A DNA stretch of 34,392 nucleotides from DATHRK01 sp035513295 (GCA_035513295.1 DATKCH010000099.1:1-34392), one strand, 5' to 3'. Positions 26,736 through 34,223 are shown, counted from the first letter of the stretch. Notes: generated by a model not told the origin, from the letters alone. A program made the numbers and translations.

Positions 26736-27128
26736 CTACCAGACCAGGGCCATGACTTCGCCGCCCACGTTCTCCGCGCGCGCCTCCTTGTCCGACATGA
26801 CGCCCCGGGACGTGGACAGGATCGCGATCCCCATCCCCGCCCGGACCGGCTTCAGGTCGTCGACCCCGGCGTAGGTTCGCCGCCCGGGCCGCGACACTCG
26901 TTCGATGTTGCGGATCACCGGCTGGTCCTCGAAGTACTTCAGGTACAGCCGAAGCACGCCGTGACGCCCGTCGTCCAGCAGCTTGTAGTCGTGGATGAAG
27001 TGGTTGTCCCGCAGGATGCGCGCGACTTCGGTCTTCAGCTTCGACACCGGCACATCGACCCTCTTGTGGCCCGCGCGCGATGCGTTGCGGACGCGGGAGA
27101 GCATGTCGGCGATGGGATCCGTCATCAT
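26736..27128 (-). CDS. rpsH: 30S ribosomal protein S8
   Basis: S8 binds the central domain of 16S rRNA and, in E. coli, represses the spc operon by binding its mRNA at rplE. The 130-residue product opens MMTDPIADMLSRVRNA and ends STSRGVMSDKEARAENVGGE followed by MALVW. Two adjacent ATG codons (27128 and 27125) could start it. It is preceded by an unusually long 141-base gap after rpsN. Confidence 0.98.
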   Translation of the reverse strand: MMTDPIADMLSRVRNASRAGHKRVDVPVSKLKTEVARILRDNHFIHDYKLLDDGRHGVLRLYLKYFEDQPVIRNIERVSRPGRRTYAGVDDLKPVRAGMGIAILSTSRGVMSDKEARAENVGGEVMALVW

Positions 27129-27269
27129 GGCGGATTGCTGCTCCTATAGTATCCGGCTCGGCGGCCGGACTTGTAGGAAACGGAGCGGGGCCGCCCGGCA
27201 CCCGCGATCGAACCTGCTACCCTCGCGCCCGACGCTGGTTCAGTCGGACCGGCGAGAGGGCCTTCCAGC
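27129..27269. other. 141-base intergenic region between rpsN and rpsH
   Basis: This is the longest gap inside the spc block. On the minus strand it contains the small inverted repeats CCGAC/GTCGG and CCGGC/GCCGG and a GATACTATAGGAG stretch shortly before rpsH. The latter gives a ribosome-binding GGAG and a weak -10-like TACTAT with no good -35. I see no gene in it. Confidence 0.4.
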
Positions 27270-27455
27270 TCACCAGCTGGCCTTGCGGACGCCGGGAATC
27301 TCTCCCGCGAGCGCCTGTTCCCGGAAGCAGATCCGGCACAGGCCGAACTTGCGCAGGTACGCGCGCGCGCGCCCGCAACGGTTGCACCGGTTGTACGCAC
27401 GCGCCGTGAACTTGGGCTTGCGCCGTGACTTCTGGACCAGAGCCTTCCGTGCCAT
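27270..27455 (-). CDS. rpsN: 30S ribosomal protein S14, type Z
   Basis: S14 sits in the head of the small subunit. The 61-residue product is the short zinc form, with C24, C27, C40 and C43 in RCNRCGRARAYLRKFGLCRI and the end GEIPGVRKASW. The long zinc-free form of Proteobacteria is about 100 residues, so this is the ancestral type. It starts 5 bases after rplE. Confidence 0.98.
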   Translation of the reverse strand: MARKALVQKSRRKPKFTARAYNRCNRCGRARAYLRKFGLCRICFREQALAGEIPGVRKASW

Positions 27456-27460
27456 GTAGC

Positions 27461-28054
27461 CTACTCCTCCGTCGGACCGGGAATGTCCTCGCCGGAAACC
27501 ACCACCGGCGTCTCTCCCCGGAACGGGAAGCCCAACTCCCTCAGCAGGGCCAGGGCTTCGTCATCCTTGTCGGTCGTGGTCACAATCACGATGTCCATGC
27601 CGTGCACTTCGACGACCTCGTCGTAGTCGATCTCCGGGAAGATCATCTGTTCCCGCACGCCGACCGAATAGTTGCCGCGCCCGTCGAAGGCCCGCGTGTT
27701 GAGTCCGCGGAAGTCGCGCACGCGCGGGATCACCACGTTGATCAAACGATCCAGAAACTCGTACATCCGCTCGCGCCGCAGGGTGACCTTCACGCCCACG
27801 GGCATGCCCTCGCGCAGCCCGAAGTTCGAGATCGACTTGCGTGCGCGCGTGATGATGGGGCGCTGGCCCGTGATCGTCTGCAGTTCCTCCACCACGGAGT
27901 CCAGCAGCTTCGGGTTCCGCGACGCCTCACCCAGGCCGACGTTCAGGACGATCTTCTCGAGCGCGGGCACCTGGAACTGGTTCGAGTACCCGAACTGCTC
28001 GGTCAGGCGCTGACGCACCCGGTTTTCGTAGTGTTGCTTCAGTCTCGGCTTCAT
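27461..28054 (-). CDS. rplE: 50S ribosomal protein L5
   Basis: L5 anchors 5S rRNA in the central protuberance and touches P-site tRNA. The 197-residue product has LKQHYENRVRQRLTEQFGYS, KIVLNVGLGEASRNPKLLD, GQRPIITRARKSISNFGLRE and a conserved RVRDFRGLNTRAFDGRGNYS block. It ends with a short extra acidic tail (GEDIPGPTEE) past the usual terminus. It lies 32 bases after rplX. Confidence 0.98.
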   Translation of the reverse strand: MKPRLKQHYENRVRQRLTEQFGYSNQFQVPALEKIVLNVGLGEASRNPKLLDSVVEELQTITGQRPIITRARKSISNFGLREGMPVGVKVTLRRERMYEFLDRLINVVIPRVRDFRGLNTRAFDGRGNYSVGVREQMIFPEIDYDEVVEVHGMDIVIVTTTDKDDEALALLRELGFPFRGETPVVVSGEDIPGPTEE

Positions 28055-28086
28055 CGCTCAATCCGCTGGCGCGACCGGTGCCGCGC

Positions 28087-28464
28087 TCAGCTCGGCTTCG
28101 GGATCGGTTTGCCGCTGCGAACCGACATCCGCTCCTTGTCCTTGCCGGCGCCCCTCTTCCTGACGCGCGTCGGCTCGTTGGTCGACGGGTCGATCAGCAT
28201 CACGTTCGAGGCGTGAATCGGCGCTTCGAAGGTGATCCGGCCGCCCTCCTCGTTGGTGGGCGAGGGCCGCTGATGGCGGATGCGCTGGTTCACCCCCTCC
28301 ACGACGACCCGGTTCTCGGTCGTGAGCACGCGCAGGACGGTGCCCTCGAGGCCGCGGAAGTTGCCGCGGATCACGCGCACGCGGTCGCCCCGCCTGACGT
28401 GGACCTTCTGGCGGCCCTCGGCCTTCTTTCCGCGCGTCGCGCGGCGCGTCCTCAACCCTGGCAT
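28087..28464 (-). CDS. rplX: 50S ribosomal protein L24
   Basis: L24 initiates large-subunit assembly. The 125-residue product carries the KOW motif (KVHVRRGDRVRVIRGNFRGL, EGTVLRV) and the later IHASNVMLIDPSTNEPTRVR segment. It is about 20 residues longer than E. coli L24, with a basic N-terminal extension (MPGLRTRRATRGKKAEGRQ) and a lysine/proline-rich end. It starts 40 bases after rplN. Confidence 0.96.
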   Translation of the reverse strand: MPGLRTRRATRGKKAEGRQKVHVRRGDRVRVIRGNFRGLEGTVLRVLTTENRVVVEGVNQRIRHQRPSPTNEEGGRITFEAPIHASNVMLIDPSTNEPTRVRKRGAGKDKERMSVRSGKPIPKPS

Positions 28465-28504
28465 CGTGCGTTCTCCCCTCGAACTCCTCTTGCGGTGATG
28501 ATCG

Positions 28505-28873
28505 TCAGATCACTTCCGGCGCGAGCGAGACGATCTTCATGAACCGCCGCTCGCGCAGCTCGCGCCCGACGGGGCCGAAGATGCGCGTGGCCCGCGGCTC
28601 GCCGGCGTCGTTGATGATCACCGCGGCGTTGTCATCGAACCGGATGTAGCTCCCGTCCCGCCGCCGCGTCTCCTTGGAAGTCCGGACCACGACGGCGCGG
28701 GCCACCTCCCCCTTCTTCACCGTGCCGTTCGGCAACGCATCCTTCACCGCCACGACGATGATGTCGCCGACGCGCGCGTACCGGCGCTTGGACCCGCCCA
28801 GCACGCGAATGCACTTCGCCTTCTTCGCGCCCGAGTTGTCCGCGATGCGTAGCATCGACTCCTGCTGGATCAT
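28505..28873 (-). CDS. rplN: 50S ribosomal protein L14
   Basis: L14 forms part of the intersubunit surface and binds the silencing factor RsfS in other bacteria. The 122-residue product opens MIQQESMLRIADNSGAKKAK and has KRRYARVGDIIVVAVKDALP and GRELRERRFMKIVSLAPEVI. Length and sequence are ordinary. It starts 12 bases after rpsQ. Confidence 0.98.
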   Translation of the reverse strand: MIQQESMLRIADNSGAKKAKCIRVLGGSKRRYARVGDIIVVAVKDALPNGTVKKGEVARAVVVRTSKETRRRDGSYIRFDDNAAVIINDAGEPRATRIFGPVGRELRERRFMKIVSLAPEVI

Positions 28874-28885
28874 CGCCCGCCCCCG

Positions 28886-29164
28886 CTATTCTGCGCGCTC
28901 GAGTACCTCGGCGACCCGCCAGCGCTTCGTGCGCGACAGCGGACGCGTCTCCACGATACGGACGATATCGCCCACGCGAGCTTCGTTCTGCTCGTCGTGC
29001 GCGGAGTACCTCTTCGTGCGCTTGATCATCTTCCCATACAGGGGATGCGCCGTTCGGCGCACGACCGCCACGACGACCGTCTTGTCCATGCGGTCGCTCA
29101 CGACGGTTCCCTGGCGCGCCTTCCGGCCCGGGCCTTCGTTCTGCTCCATCGTATCCTCAGCCAT
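28886..29164 (-). CDS. rpsQ: 30S ribosomal protein S17
   Basis: S17 is an OB-fold protein binding 16S rRNA early in assembly. The 92-residue product has RKARQGTVVSDRMDKTVVVA, RRTAHPLYGKMIKRTKRYSA and GDIVRIVETRPLSRTKRWRV. The start at 29164 overlaps the rpmC stop by 8 bases (ATGGCTGA); an internal ATG at 29149 is an alternative that would trim the acidic leader. Confidence 0.97.
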   Translation of the reverse strand: MAEDTMEQNEGPGRKARQGTVVSDRMDKTVVVAVVRRTAHPLYGKMIKRTKRYSAHDEQNEARVGDIVRIVETRPLSRTKRWRVAEVLERAE

Positions 29165-29354
29165 TCGCCAGTTCCCGCTCGCGCAGGACGGTCTTCAGCC
29201 GCGCCACGTCCCGGCGCAGGGTGCGAAGCTCCGACGGCCTCTCGATCGACTGCGAGGCGGACCGGAAGCGCAGCCGAAACAGCGCCTCACGCTTCTCCAA
29301 GATGACGCCGGCGATCTCGTCGTCGCTCAGGTCGCGGATCTCGTCGGCGGTCAT
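29157..29354 (-). CDS. rpmC: 50S ribosomal protein L29
   Basis: L29 lies at the exit tunnel near the docking site for trigger factor and SRP. The 65-residue product begins MTADEIRDLSDDEIAGVILE and has EALFRLRFRSASQSIERPSE plus a basic helix ending RERELANG. I chose the ATG at 29354, which overlaps the rplP stop as ATGA; longer readings cover rplP in the wrong frame. Confidence 0.97.
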   Translation of the reverse strand: MTADEIRDLSDDEIAGVILEKREALFRLRFRSASQSIERPSELRTLRRDVARLKTVLRERELANG

Positions 29355-29773
29355 CCTTCGCCTCCCTCGGAGCGCGACAGGATCTTGGTCTTGACGGGCA
29401 GCTTGGCGGACGCCAGTTGCAGCGCCCTCCGCGCGACCTCTTCGCTCACGCCCTCCAGCTCGAACATGATGCGCCCCGGCTTCACCACCGCGACCCAGAG
29501 CTCCGGATTGCCCTTGCCCTTCCCCATACGCGTCTCGGCCGGCTTCTTCGTGACCGGCTTGTCGGGGAAGATGCGGATCCACACCTTGCCGCCACGCTTG
29601 ATGTGACGCGTCATGGCGACACGCGCCGCCTCGATCTGGCGGTTCGTGATCCACCCCGGCTCGATGGTCTGCAGCCCCCACTCGCCGAACGCGACGTAGT
29701 TGCCGCGGCGAGCCAGCCCGCGCATCCGCCCCTTGAACTGCTTCCGGTATTTGATCCGCTTCGGAGCAAGCAT
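29351..29773 (-). CDS. rplP: 50S ribosomal protein L16
   Basis: L16 contacts the A-site tRNA elbow and is needed for peptidyl-transferase centre maturation. The 140-residue product has MLAPKRIKYRKQFKGRMRGL, FGEWGLQTIEPGWITNRQIE, the RGGKVWIRIFPDKPVTKKP loop and GKGKGNPELWVAVVKPGRIM. Length is normal. It follows rpsC after 49 bases containing a perfect GC hairpin. Confidence 0.98.
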   Translation of the reverse strand: MLAPKRIKYRKQFKGRMRGLARRGNYVAFGEWGLQTIEPGWITNRQIEAARVAMTRHIKRGGKVWIRIFPDKPVTKKPAETRMGKGKGNPELWVAVVKPGRIMFELEGVSEEVARRALQLASAKLPVKTKILSRSEGGEG

Positions 29774-29795
29774 CCGAACGTCTTCCTCGTTTCCG

Positions 29796-29816
29796 GCGCG
29801 CCGTCAGCGGGCGCGC
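29796..29816. repeat. GC-rich hairpin between rpsC and rplP
   Basis: GCGCGCC (29796-29802) and GGCGCGC (29810-29816) form a perfect 7-bp stem with a 7-base loop. It is entirely within the 49-base gap and about 22 bases before the rplP start codon. No T-run follows on the minus strand, so it would not terminate transcription by itself. It may protect or modulate the message. Confidence 0.45.
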
Positions 29817-29822
29817 TATACA

Positions 29823-30485
29823 CTAGGCCCGGTCCGTCGAGTACGTGCGCCCGCGCCGGTCCTCGACGACCTCGCCCTTGAAGATCCAGACCTTCACGCC
29901 GATCGTGCCGTACGTGGTCTTGGCCGTGGACAGCGCGTAGTCGATGTCCGCGCGCAGCGTGTGCAGCGGGACGCGACCCTCCTTATAGCCCTCCGTGCGC
30001 GCGATCTCGGCGCCCTGCAGCCGGCCGCCGCACTGAATCTTGATCCCCTCCGCGCCCGAGCGCATCGCCGACTGCACCGCGCGTTTCATCGCGCGGCGGA
30101 AGGAAATCCGCTGCGTGAGCTGGTGCGCGACGTTGTCCGCGACGAGCTGTGCGTCGATCTCCGGCCGTTTGATCTCCTCGACGTTGATCGACACGTCGCT
30201 GCTGGTGAGGTGCCCCAGCTCATCCCTGAGCTTGTCCACCTCGGCGCCGCGCTTGCCGATGACCACGCCGGGCCTGCCGGTGTGGATCGTCACGACGATC
30301 TTCTGCGGCTTCCGCTCGATCGTCACCTCGGAGATGGCAGCGTGGGCCATGCGCCGGTGCAAGTATCGCCGGATCGTCTCGTCCTCGGTCAGGAGGTCGC
30401 CGAAGCTGCCCGACGTGAACCATCGGGATTTCCATTGCTTCACGATGCCGAGGCGAAAACCCCGGGGGTGGACCTTTTGTCCCAT
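29823..30485 (-). CDS. rpsC: 30S ribosomal protein S3
   Basis: S3 lines the mRNA entry tunnel with helicase activity. The 220-residue product opens MGQKVHPRGFRLGIVKQWKS and contains the KH domain motif VVIGKRGAEVDKLRDEL, then the C-terminal ISFRRAMKRAVQSAMRSGAE and IKIQCGGRLQGAEIARTEGY. It ends shortly after the conserved core without a long tail. It starts 37 bases after rplV. Confidence 0.98.
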   Translation of the reverse strand: MGQKVHPRGFRLGIVKQWKSRWFTSGSFGDLLTEDETIRRYLHRRMAHAAISEVTIERKPQKIVVTIHTGRPGVVIGKRGAEVDKLRDELGHLTSSDVSINVEEIKRPEIDAQLVADNVAHQLTQRISFRRAMKRAVQSAMRSGAEGIKIQCGGRLQGAEIARTEGYKEGRVPLHTLRADIDYALSTAKTTYGTIGVKVWIFKGEVVEDRRGRTYSTDRA

Positions 30486-30522
30486 ACCTTACGGCCTCAT
30501 GGCGATTGGGTCTGAGCGCACA

Positions 30523-30873
30523 CTACTCCCCGCCGTTCACGATGACGGTCACGTGGGCCAGCGGGCTCCGCCTCGGCGCGGCCCGGCCCATCGCCGCGGC
30601 GCGCCACCGGCGCAGCCGCGGCCCCTCGTTGACGAAGGCCTCGGCCACAACGAGGTCGTCCACGTCCAGGGAGACCCCGTCGGTGGACGCCCGCTCCACG
30701 GCGTTCGCCACCGCGGACCGCAGCGTCTTGTCGACCATCCTGGCGGCGCGCTTCTTCGAGTGCTGAAGGATCGCGTAGGCCTCGCCCACGTTCTTGCCCC
30801 GGATCAGGTCGACAACGAGGCGCATCTTCCGCGGGCTCTGGCGGACGTACCGGGCTGTGGCGCGCGCTTCCAT
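30523..30873 (-). CDS. rplV: 50S ribosomal protein L22
   Basis: L22 extends a hairpin into the exit tunnel, where mutations can give macrolide resistance. The 116-residue product begins MEARATARYVRQSPRKMRLV and has VDLIRGKNVGEAYAILQHSK, then the beta hairpin segment EGPRLRRWRAAAMGRAAPRR and an end SPLAHVTVIVNGGE. It starts 1 base after the rpsS stop. Confidence 0.98.
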   Translation of the reverse strand: MEARATARYVRQSPRKMRLVVDLIRGKNVGEAYAILQHSKKRAARMVDKTLRSAVANAVERASTDGVSLDVDDLVVAEAFVNEGPRLRRWRAAAMGRAAPRRSPLAHVTVIVNGGE

Positions 30874-30874
30874 G

Positions 30875-31162
30875 CTACTTCACCCTCGAACGCTTGTCCG
30901 CGAGCTTGCCGCCGTGACCGCGGAACAGCCGCGTCGGGGCGAACTCGCCCAGCTTGTGGCCCACCATGTTCTCGGTCACGTACACCGGCACGTGCTTGTT
31001 GCCGTTGTGGACCGCGATGGTGTGGCCCACGAACTCCGGCGATATGGTCGATGCCCGCGCCCAGGTCTTCACGACCTTCTTCTCGTTGCGCGAGTTCATC
31101 ACCTCCACCCTCAGGAGGAGCTTCTCGTCGATGTGCGGGCCCTTCTTTACGGATCGCGACAT
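30875..31162 (-). CDS. rpsS: 30S ribosomal protein S19
   Basis: S19 lies in the head of the small subunit, next to S13. The 95-residue product begins MSRSVKKGPHIDEKLLLRVE and has TWARASTISPEFVGHTIAVH and VTENMVGHKLGEFAPTRLFR. Length is normal. It starts 12 bases after rplB. Confidence 0.98.
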   Translation of the reverse strand: MSRSVKKGPHIDEKLLLRVEVMNSRNEKKVVKTWARASTISPEFVGHTIAVHNGNKHVPVYVTENMVGHKLGEFAPTRLFRGHGGKLADKRSRVK

Positions 31163-31174
31163 GGTCGGCTCGCT

Positions 31175-32014
31175 CTACTTCGTGGCCTTGCCGCGCTTGC
31201 GGCCGCGCACGATGTAGCGGTTGGATGCCTTGTTCTTCTTGCGCGTCTTCTTGCCTTCGCGCTTGCCCCATGGGGTGACCGGCGGTCGTCCGCCGGATGC
31301 CTTTCCTTCACCGCCCCCGAGCGGGTGGTCGACGGGATTCATGGCCACGCCCCGGACCTTCGGCCGCCGCCCGCGCCAGCGTGCCGCGCCGGCCTTGCCG
31401 AGCACCTGCAACTCGTGGTCGGTGTTGCCGACCTCGCCGATCGTCGCCATGCACGACAGCCGCACCATGCGCACCTCCGTGGACGGCAGGCGCAACGTCC
31501 CGAACTCGCCTTCCTTCGCCACGAGCTGGGCACCCACGCCGGCGGACCGGACCATCTGCGCGCCCTTGCCGGGCTTCATCTCGACGCAGTGGACCACGGT
31601 CCCCAGCGGCACCTCGCGCAGCGGGACGGCGTTGCCGATGCGGATGTCAGAGCCGGGGCCGGACGTGACCTCCGCGCCCTGCCTCAGCCCCTTCGGATGC
31701 AGGATGTAGCGCTTCTCTCCGTCCGCGTAATGGATCAGGGCGATGTTGGCCGAACGATTCGGATCGTACTCGATCTCCGCCACTCGGCCCGGCACGCCCA
31801 CCTTGTCGCGCTTGAAGTCGATGCGTCTGTAGCGGCGCTTCGCCCCGCCACCGCGCCTCCGCGTCGTGATCCGGCCGTGGTGGTTGCGGCCGCCTTTCTT
31901 GCGCAACGACTCCGTCAGCGACCGCTCCGGCTCTTCGCGGGTGATGACGTCGCTCGCCCCGACCGACCGGAAGCGCTGGCCGGGCGTGACCGGCTTGAAT
32001 TTCTTGAGCGGCAT
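31175..32014 (-). CDS. rplB: 50S ribosomal protein L2
   Basis: L2 is essential for subunit joining and peptidyl transfer. The 279-residue product has RRRGGGAKRRYRRIDFKRDK, VHCVEMKPGKGAQMVRSAGV and the catalytic-loop region MNPVDHPLGGGEGKASGGRP, where the histidine is the conserved one. It ends in a lysine/arginine-rich tail. The start overlaps the rplW stop by one base. Confidence 0.99.
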   Translation of the reverse strand: MPLKKFKPVTPGQRFRSVGASDVITREEPERSLTESLRKKGGRNHHGRITTRRRGGGAKRRYRRIDFKRDKVGVPGRVAEIEYDPNRSANIALIHYADGEKRYILHPKGLRQGAEVTSGPGSDIRIGNAVPLREVPLGTVVHCVEMKPGKGAQMVRSAGVGAQLVAKEGEFGTLRLPSTEVRMVRLSCMATIGEVGNTDHELQVLGKAGAARWRGRRPKVRGVAMNPVDHPLGGGEGKASGGRPPVTPWGKREGKKTRKKNKASNRYIVRGRKRGKATK

Positions 32015-32328
32015 CAGACCCCCTCGTACACGTCGATGGACTCGCCCGCGGCAAGTCGCACGACGGCTTTCTTGTAGGCCGCCCGCTTGCCCGGAATCCG
32101 CCCCACCCTCCGGGCTTTCCCGCGGTAATTCATCGTCCTGACCGCATCGACCTTCACGTCGAACAGGGACTCGACCGCCTTGCGGATCTCGATCTTGTTC
32201 GCGTCACGGCGCACGATGAACACGTAGGCGTTCGCCGCGCCTTCGGTCCCGGAAAACTGCCCGCCGCCCATGAGCATCGTCTGCTCGGTGACCACGGGCC
32301 GGATGATCACGTCCCGCGCTTCAGCCAT
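32014..32328 (-). CDS. rplW: 50S ribosomal protein L23
   Basis: L23 is the docking site for trigger factor and SRP at the exit tunnel. The 104-residue product starts MAEARDVIIRPVVTEQTMLM and has YVFIVRRDANKIEIRKAVES, LFDVKVDAVRTMNYRGKARR and a normal end. The ATG at 32328 overlaps the rplD stop by 8 bases (ATGGCTGA). A longer in-frame reading upstream is only the shadow of the repetitive rplD tail. Confidence 0.98.
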   Translation of the reverse strand: MAEARDVIIRPVVTEQTMLMGGGQFSGTEGAANAYVFIVRRDANKIEIRKAVESLFDVKVDAVRTMNYRGKARRVGRIPGKRAAYKKAVVRLAAGESIDVYEGV

Positions 32329-33271
32329 CGTCCTTCTCCTCCCGGGCGGCGTCGTCCGCGTCGGCCTTGGCCTTCGTCTTCGCCTTCGCGCTGGCCTTCG
32401 GCTTCGACTTCGCCTCGGCCCTGGGCGTCGCCTTCGCCTTCGCGCTGGCCTTCGGTTTCGCCTTCGACTTCGACTTCGCCTCGGCCCTGGGCTTCGCCTT
32501 CGTCGTGAGCTTCGGCTTCGCCTCGGGCTTCGCCTTCGCCTCGGGTTCGCCTTCGGCCCCTGGCTTCGCATCGCTCTCGGGCTCGGTCCCGACGGCGGGT
32601 TTCGCCGCAGCGGACCTCGCCGCGGCGGCCGGGCGCGCGGCATCTGCCGCTTCGGCCACCGCCTCCAGGGCCGACGACTCGATCAGGACCGCATCCGACC
32701 AGAGCACGTCGTAGGCTGACTCCTGTCCGAAGACCACGACCCGCACCTGCGGAATGTTGCGCGCCGACCGGTGCAGGGTCGGGGCGTGCCCGTGCGTCAG
32801 GATGAGGACGTTGCCCTCCGCGCCGGCCCCCTCCAACAGGGCGATGACGCGCTTCGTCTTCGGCGCCTCGAGCGCGAGGGATTCGAAGACGAACACCTGC
32901 CCTGCGTCGGCGCGCGCGTTCAGCGCCGAGCGACGGGCCAGGCTGCGCACCTTCCGGGGCAGTTCCTGCCGGTGATTGCGCTCGTTCGTCGGACCGAAGA
33001 CGACGCCGCCTCCGCGCCACTGTGGGGCGCGAATCGTGCCCTGGCGGGCGCGGCCGGTGCCCTTCTGACGCCACGGCTTGCGGGCGCCGCCCGCCACACG
33101 CGAGCGGTTGCGCGTGGACGCGTTGCCCTTCCGCTGGTTGGCGAGGTAGGCCTTCGCGGCCTGCCACATCACGGCCTCGTGGATCGTCCCGTCGAAGACG
33201 GAGTCGGGCAGGCTGCGGGCCTTGCCCTTCGCCTTCTCGCCTTCCGCCGTAAGGACTGGTGCCTCGTACAT
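32321..33271 (-). CDS. rplD: 50S ribosomal protein L4 with long Lys/Ala/Pro-rich C-terminal tail
   Basis: L4 binds 23S rRNA, lines the exit tunnel and in E. coli represses the S10 operon. The 316-residue product begins MYEAPVLTAEGEKAKGKARS. Its core is ordinary: the tunnel loop with NRSRVAGGARKPWRQKGTGR, ARQGTIRAPQWRGGGVVFGP and the Rossmann-like C-terminal part ending near residue 207. About 109 further residues follow: first alanine/proline/glutamate-rich, then dominated by KAKPKA, KASAKAK and AEAKSK repeats, and finally an acidic DADDAAREEKDDG end. Typical L4 is about 200-210 residues. The repeats resemble histone H1-like and AlgP tails. The frame is uninterrupted and ends 8 bases inside rplW, so this is not a sequencing artefact of the stop. 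Confidence 0.96.
   Translation of the reverse strand: MYEAPVLTAEGEKAKGKARSLPDSVFDGTIHEAVMWQAAKAYLANQRKGNASTRNRSRVAGGARKPWRQKGTGRARQGTIRAPQWRGGGVVFGPTNERNHRQELPRKVRSLARRSALNARADAGQVFVFESLALEAPKTKRVIALLEGAGAEGNVLILTHGHAPTLHRSARNIPQVRVVVFGQESAYDVLWSDAVLIESSALEAVAEAADAARPAAAARSAAAKPAVGTEPESDAKPGAEGEPEAKAKPEAKPKLTTKAKPRAEAKSKSKAKPKASAKAKATPRAEAKSKPKASAKAKTKAKADADDAAREEKDDG
32381..32492 (-). repeat. Imperfect tandem direct repeat inside the rplD tail
   Basis: A unit at 32381-32426 recurs at 32435-32492 with a 12-base insertion and one substitution. It encodes two versions of the AEAKSK-(P)KASAKAK peptide. The unit is itself made of short degenerate CTTCGC-type steps. It accounts for part of the L4 extension and suggests growth by slippage or unequal recombination. 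Confidence 0.75.
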
Positions 33272-33278
33272 CGCTCGC

Positions 33279-33899
33279 CTACGCCTCGCGGATGAACAGA
33301 ACGCCGTTGCGCGAGCCCGGCAGGCCGCCACGGATAAAGAGCAGGTTGCGCTCGCCGTCCACGCGGACCACGCGGCAGCTCCGCTCGGTGTGGCGCACGT
33401 TGCCCATCTGGCCCGGTAGCTTCTTGCCCTTGATCACGCGCGACGGATCGGTACCGGGCCCCAGGGAGCCCGGGATGCGCGACTTGGGGTGCCCGTGCGA
33501 CGCCGGGCGGCCACGGAAGCCGTGACGCTTGACCACGCCCTGGAACCCCCGACCGCGCGTCGTCCCGGTCACCTTGATCTTGTCTCCGGCCTCGAACTGC
33601 CCGACGGTGAGCTCCTGTCCCGCCTCGTACTCGCCCGGCTCCGCGAGTCGGAACTCCCTGAGCGTGCGCGGCGTGACCTCCAGGCCAGCTTTCGCGGCGT
33701 GGCCGGCCTCGGCCCTGGTCGTACGCTTCGCCTTGCGCTCTCCGAACCCCACCTGGATCGCGTCGTACCCGTCCGACTCCACGTTCTTCACCTGGACCAC
33801 CGGGCACGGACCGGCCTCGACGACCGTGACGGGGATCAGCGCCCCCTCGTCGTCGAAGATCTGGGTCATGCCCAGCTTCTTGCCGATAATCGCCTTCAT
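33279..33899 (-). CDS. rplC: 50S ribosomal protein L3
   Basis: L3 is an early assembly protein reaching the peptidyl-transferase centre. The 206-residue product begins MKAIIGKKLGMTQIFDDEGA and contains GTTRGRGFQGVVKRHGFRGR, the central extension, and a conserved GSLGPGTDPSRVIKGKKLPG QMGN region (split). The ATG at 33899 overlaps the rpsJ stop as TGATG. rplD starts 7 bases after its stop. Confidence 0.98.
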   Translation of the reverse strand: MKAIIGKKLGMTQIFDDEGALIPVTVVEAGPCPVVQVKNVESDGYDAIQVGFGERKAKRTTRAEAGHAAKAGLEVTPRTLREFRLAEPGEYEAGQELTVGQFEAGDKIKVTGTTRGRGFQGVVKRHGFRGRPASHGHPKSRIPGSLGPGTDPSRVIKGKKLPGQMGNVRHTERSCRVVRVDGERNLLFIRGGLPGSRNGVLFIREA

Positions 33900-34213
33900 C
33901 AGTCGACCTTGATCTCCACGTCCACGCCGGCCGGCAGATCCAGCTTGGTCAGCGCATCCACCGTCTGCGGCCTCGAGTCCCGGATGTCTATGACGCGCTT
34001 GTGCGTCTTGAGCTCGAACTGATCCCGGCTCTTCTTGTCGACGTGCGGCGAGCGCAGGACGGTCCAACGCTGCACCCGGGTCGGAAGCGGGATCGGGCCG
34101 CTCACCGTCGCACCGGTCTTCTCCGCCGTGCGCACGATGTCGGACGCCGTCTGGTCGATCACCGCGTGATCGAACGCCTTCAGCCTGATCCGGATCTTTC
34201 CGCCTGATGCCAT
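33899..34213 (-). CDS. rpsJ: 30S ribosomal protein S10 (NusE)
   Basis: S10 is a head protein of the small subunit and, as NusE, couples ribosomes to NusG. The 104-residue product contains KIRIRLKAFDHAVIDQTASD, GPIPLPTRVQRWTVLRSPHV and KKSRDQFELKTHKRVIDIRD. It follows the tuf stop after 10 bases and leads the S10 gene order. Confidence 0.98.
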   Translation of the reverse strand: MASGGKIRIRLKAFDHAVIDQTASDIVRTAEKTGATVSGPIPLPTRVQRWTVLRSPHVDKKSRDQFELKTHKRVIDIRDSRPQTVDALTKLDLPAGVDVEIKVD

Positions 34214-34223
34214 GGTCGGGTCC

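Noticed and set aside
27129..27160. Possible promoter before rpsH (TACTAT)
   Set aside because: No acceptable -35 hexamer lies 16-18 bases upstream, and the GGAG there is explained as the rpsH ribosome site.
27180..27215. T-loop-like GGTTCGATC in the rpsN-rpsH gap, suggesting a tRNA
   Set aside because: The flanking five bases do not pair, and no acceptor or anticodon stem can be drawn around it.
32341..32600. Short repeated CTTCGC steps resembling a CRISPR or satellite
   Set aside because: The repeats are in frame, encode the Lys/Ala-rich L4 tail, and lack uniform spacers.
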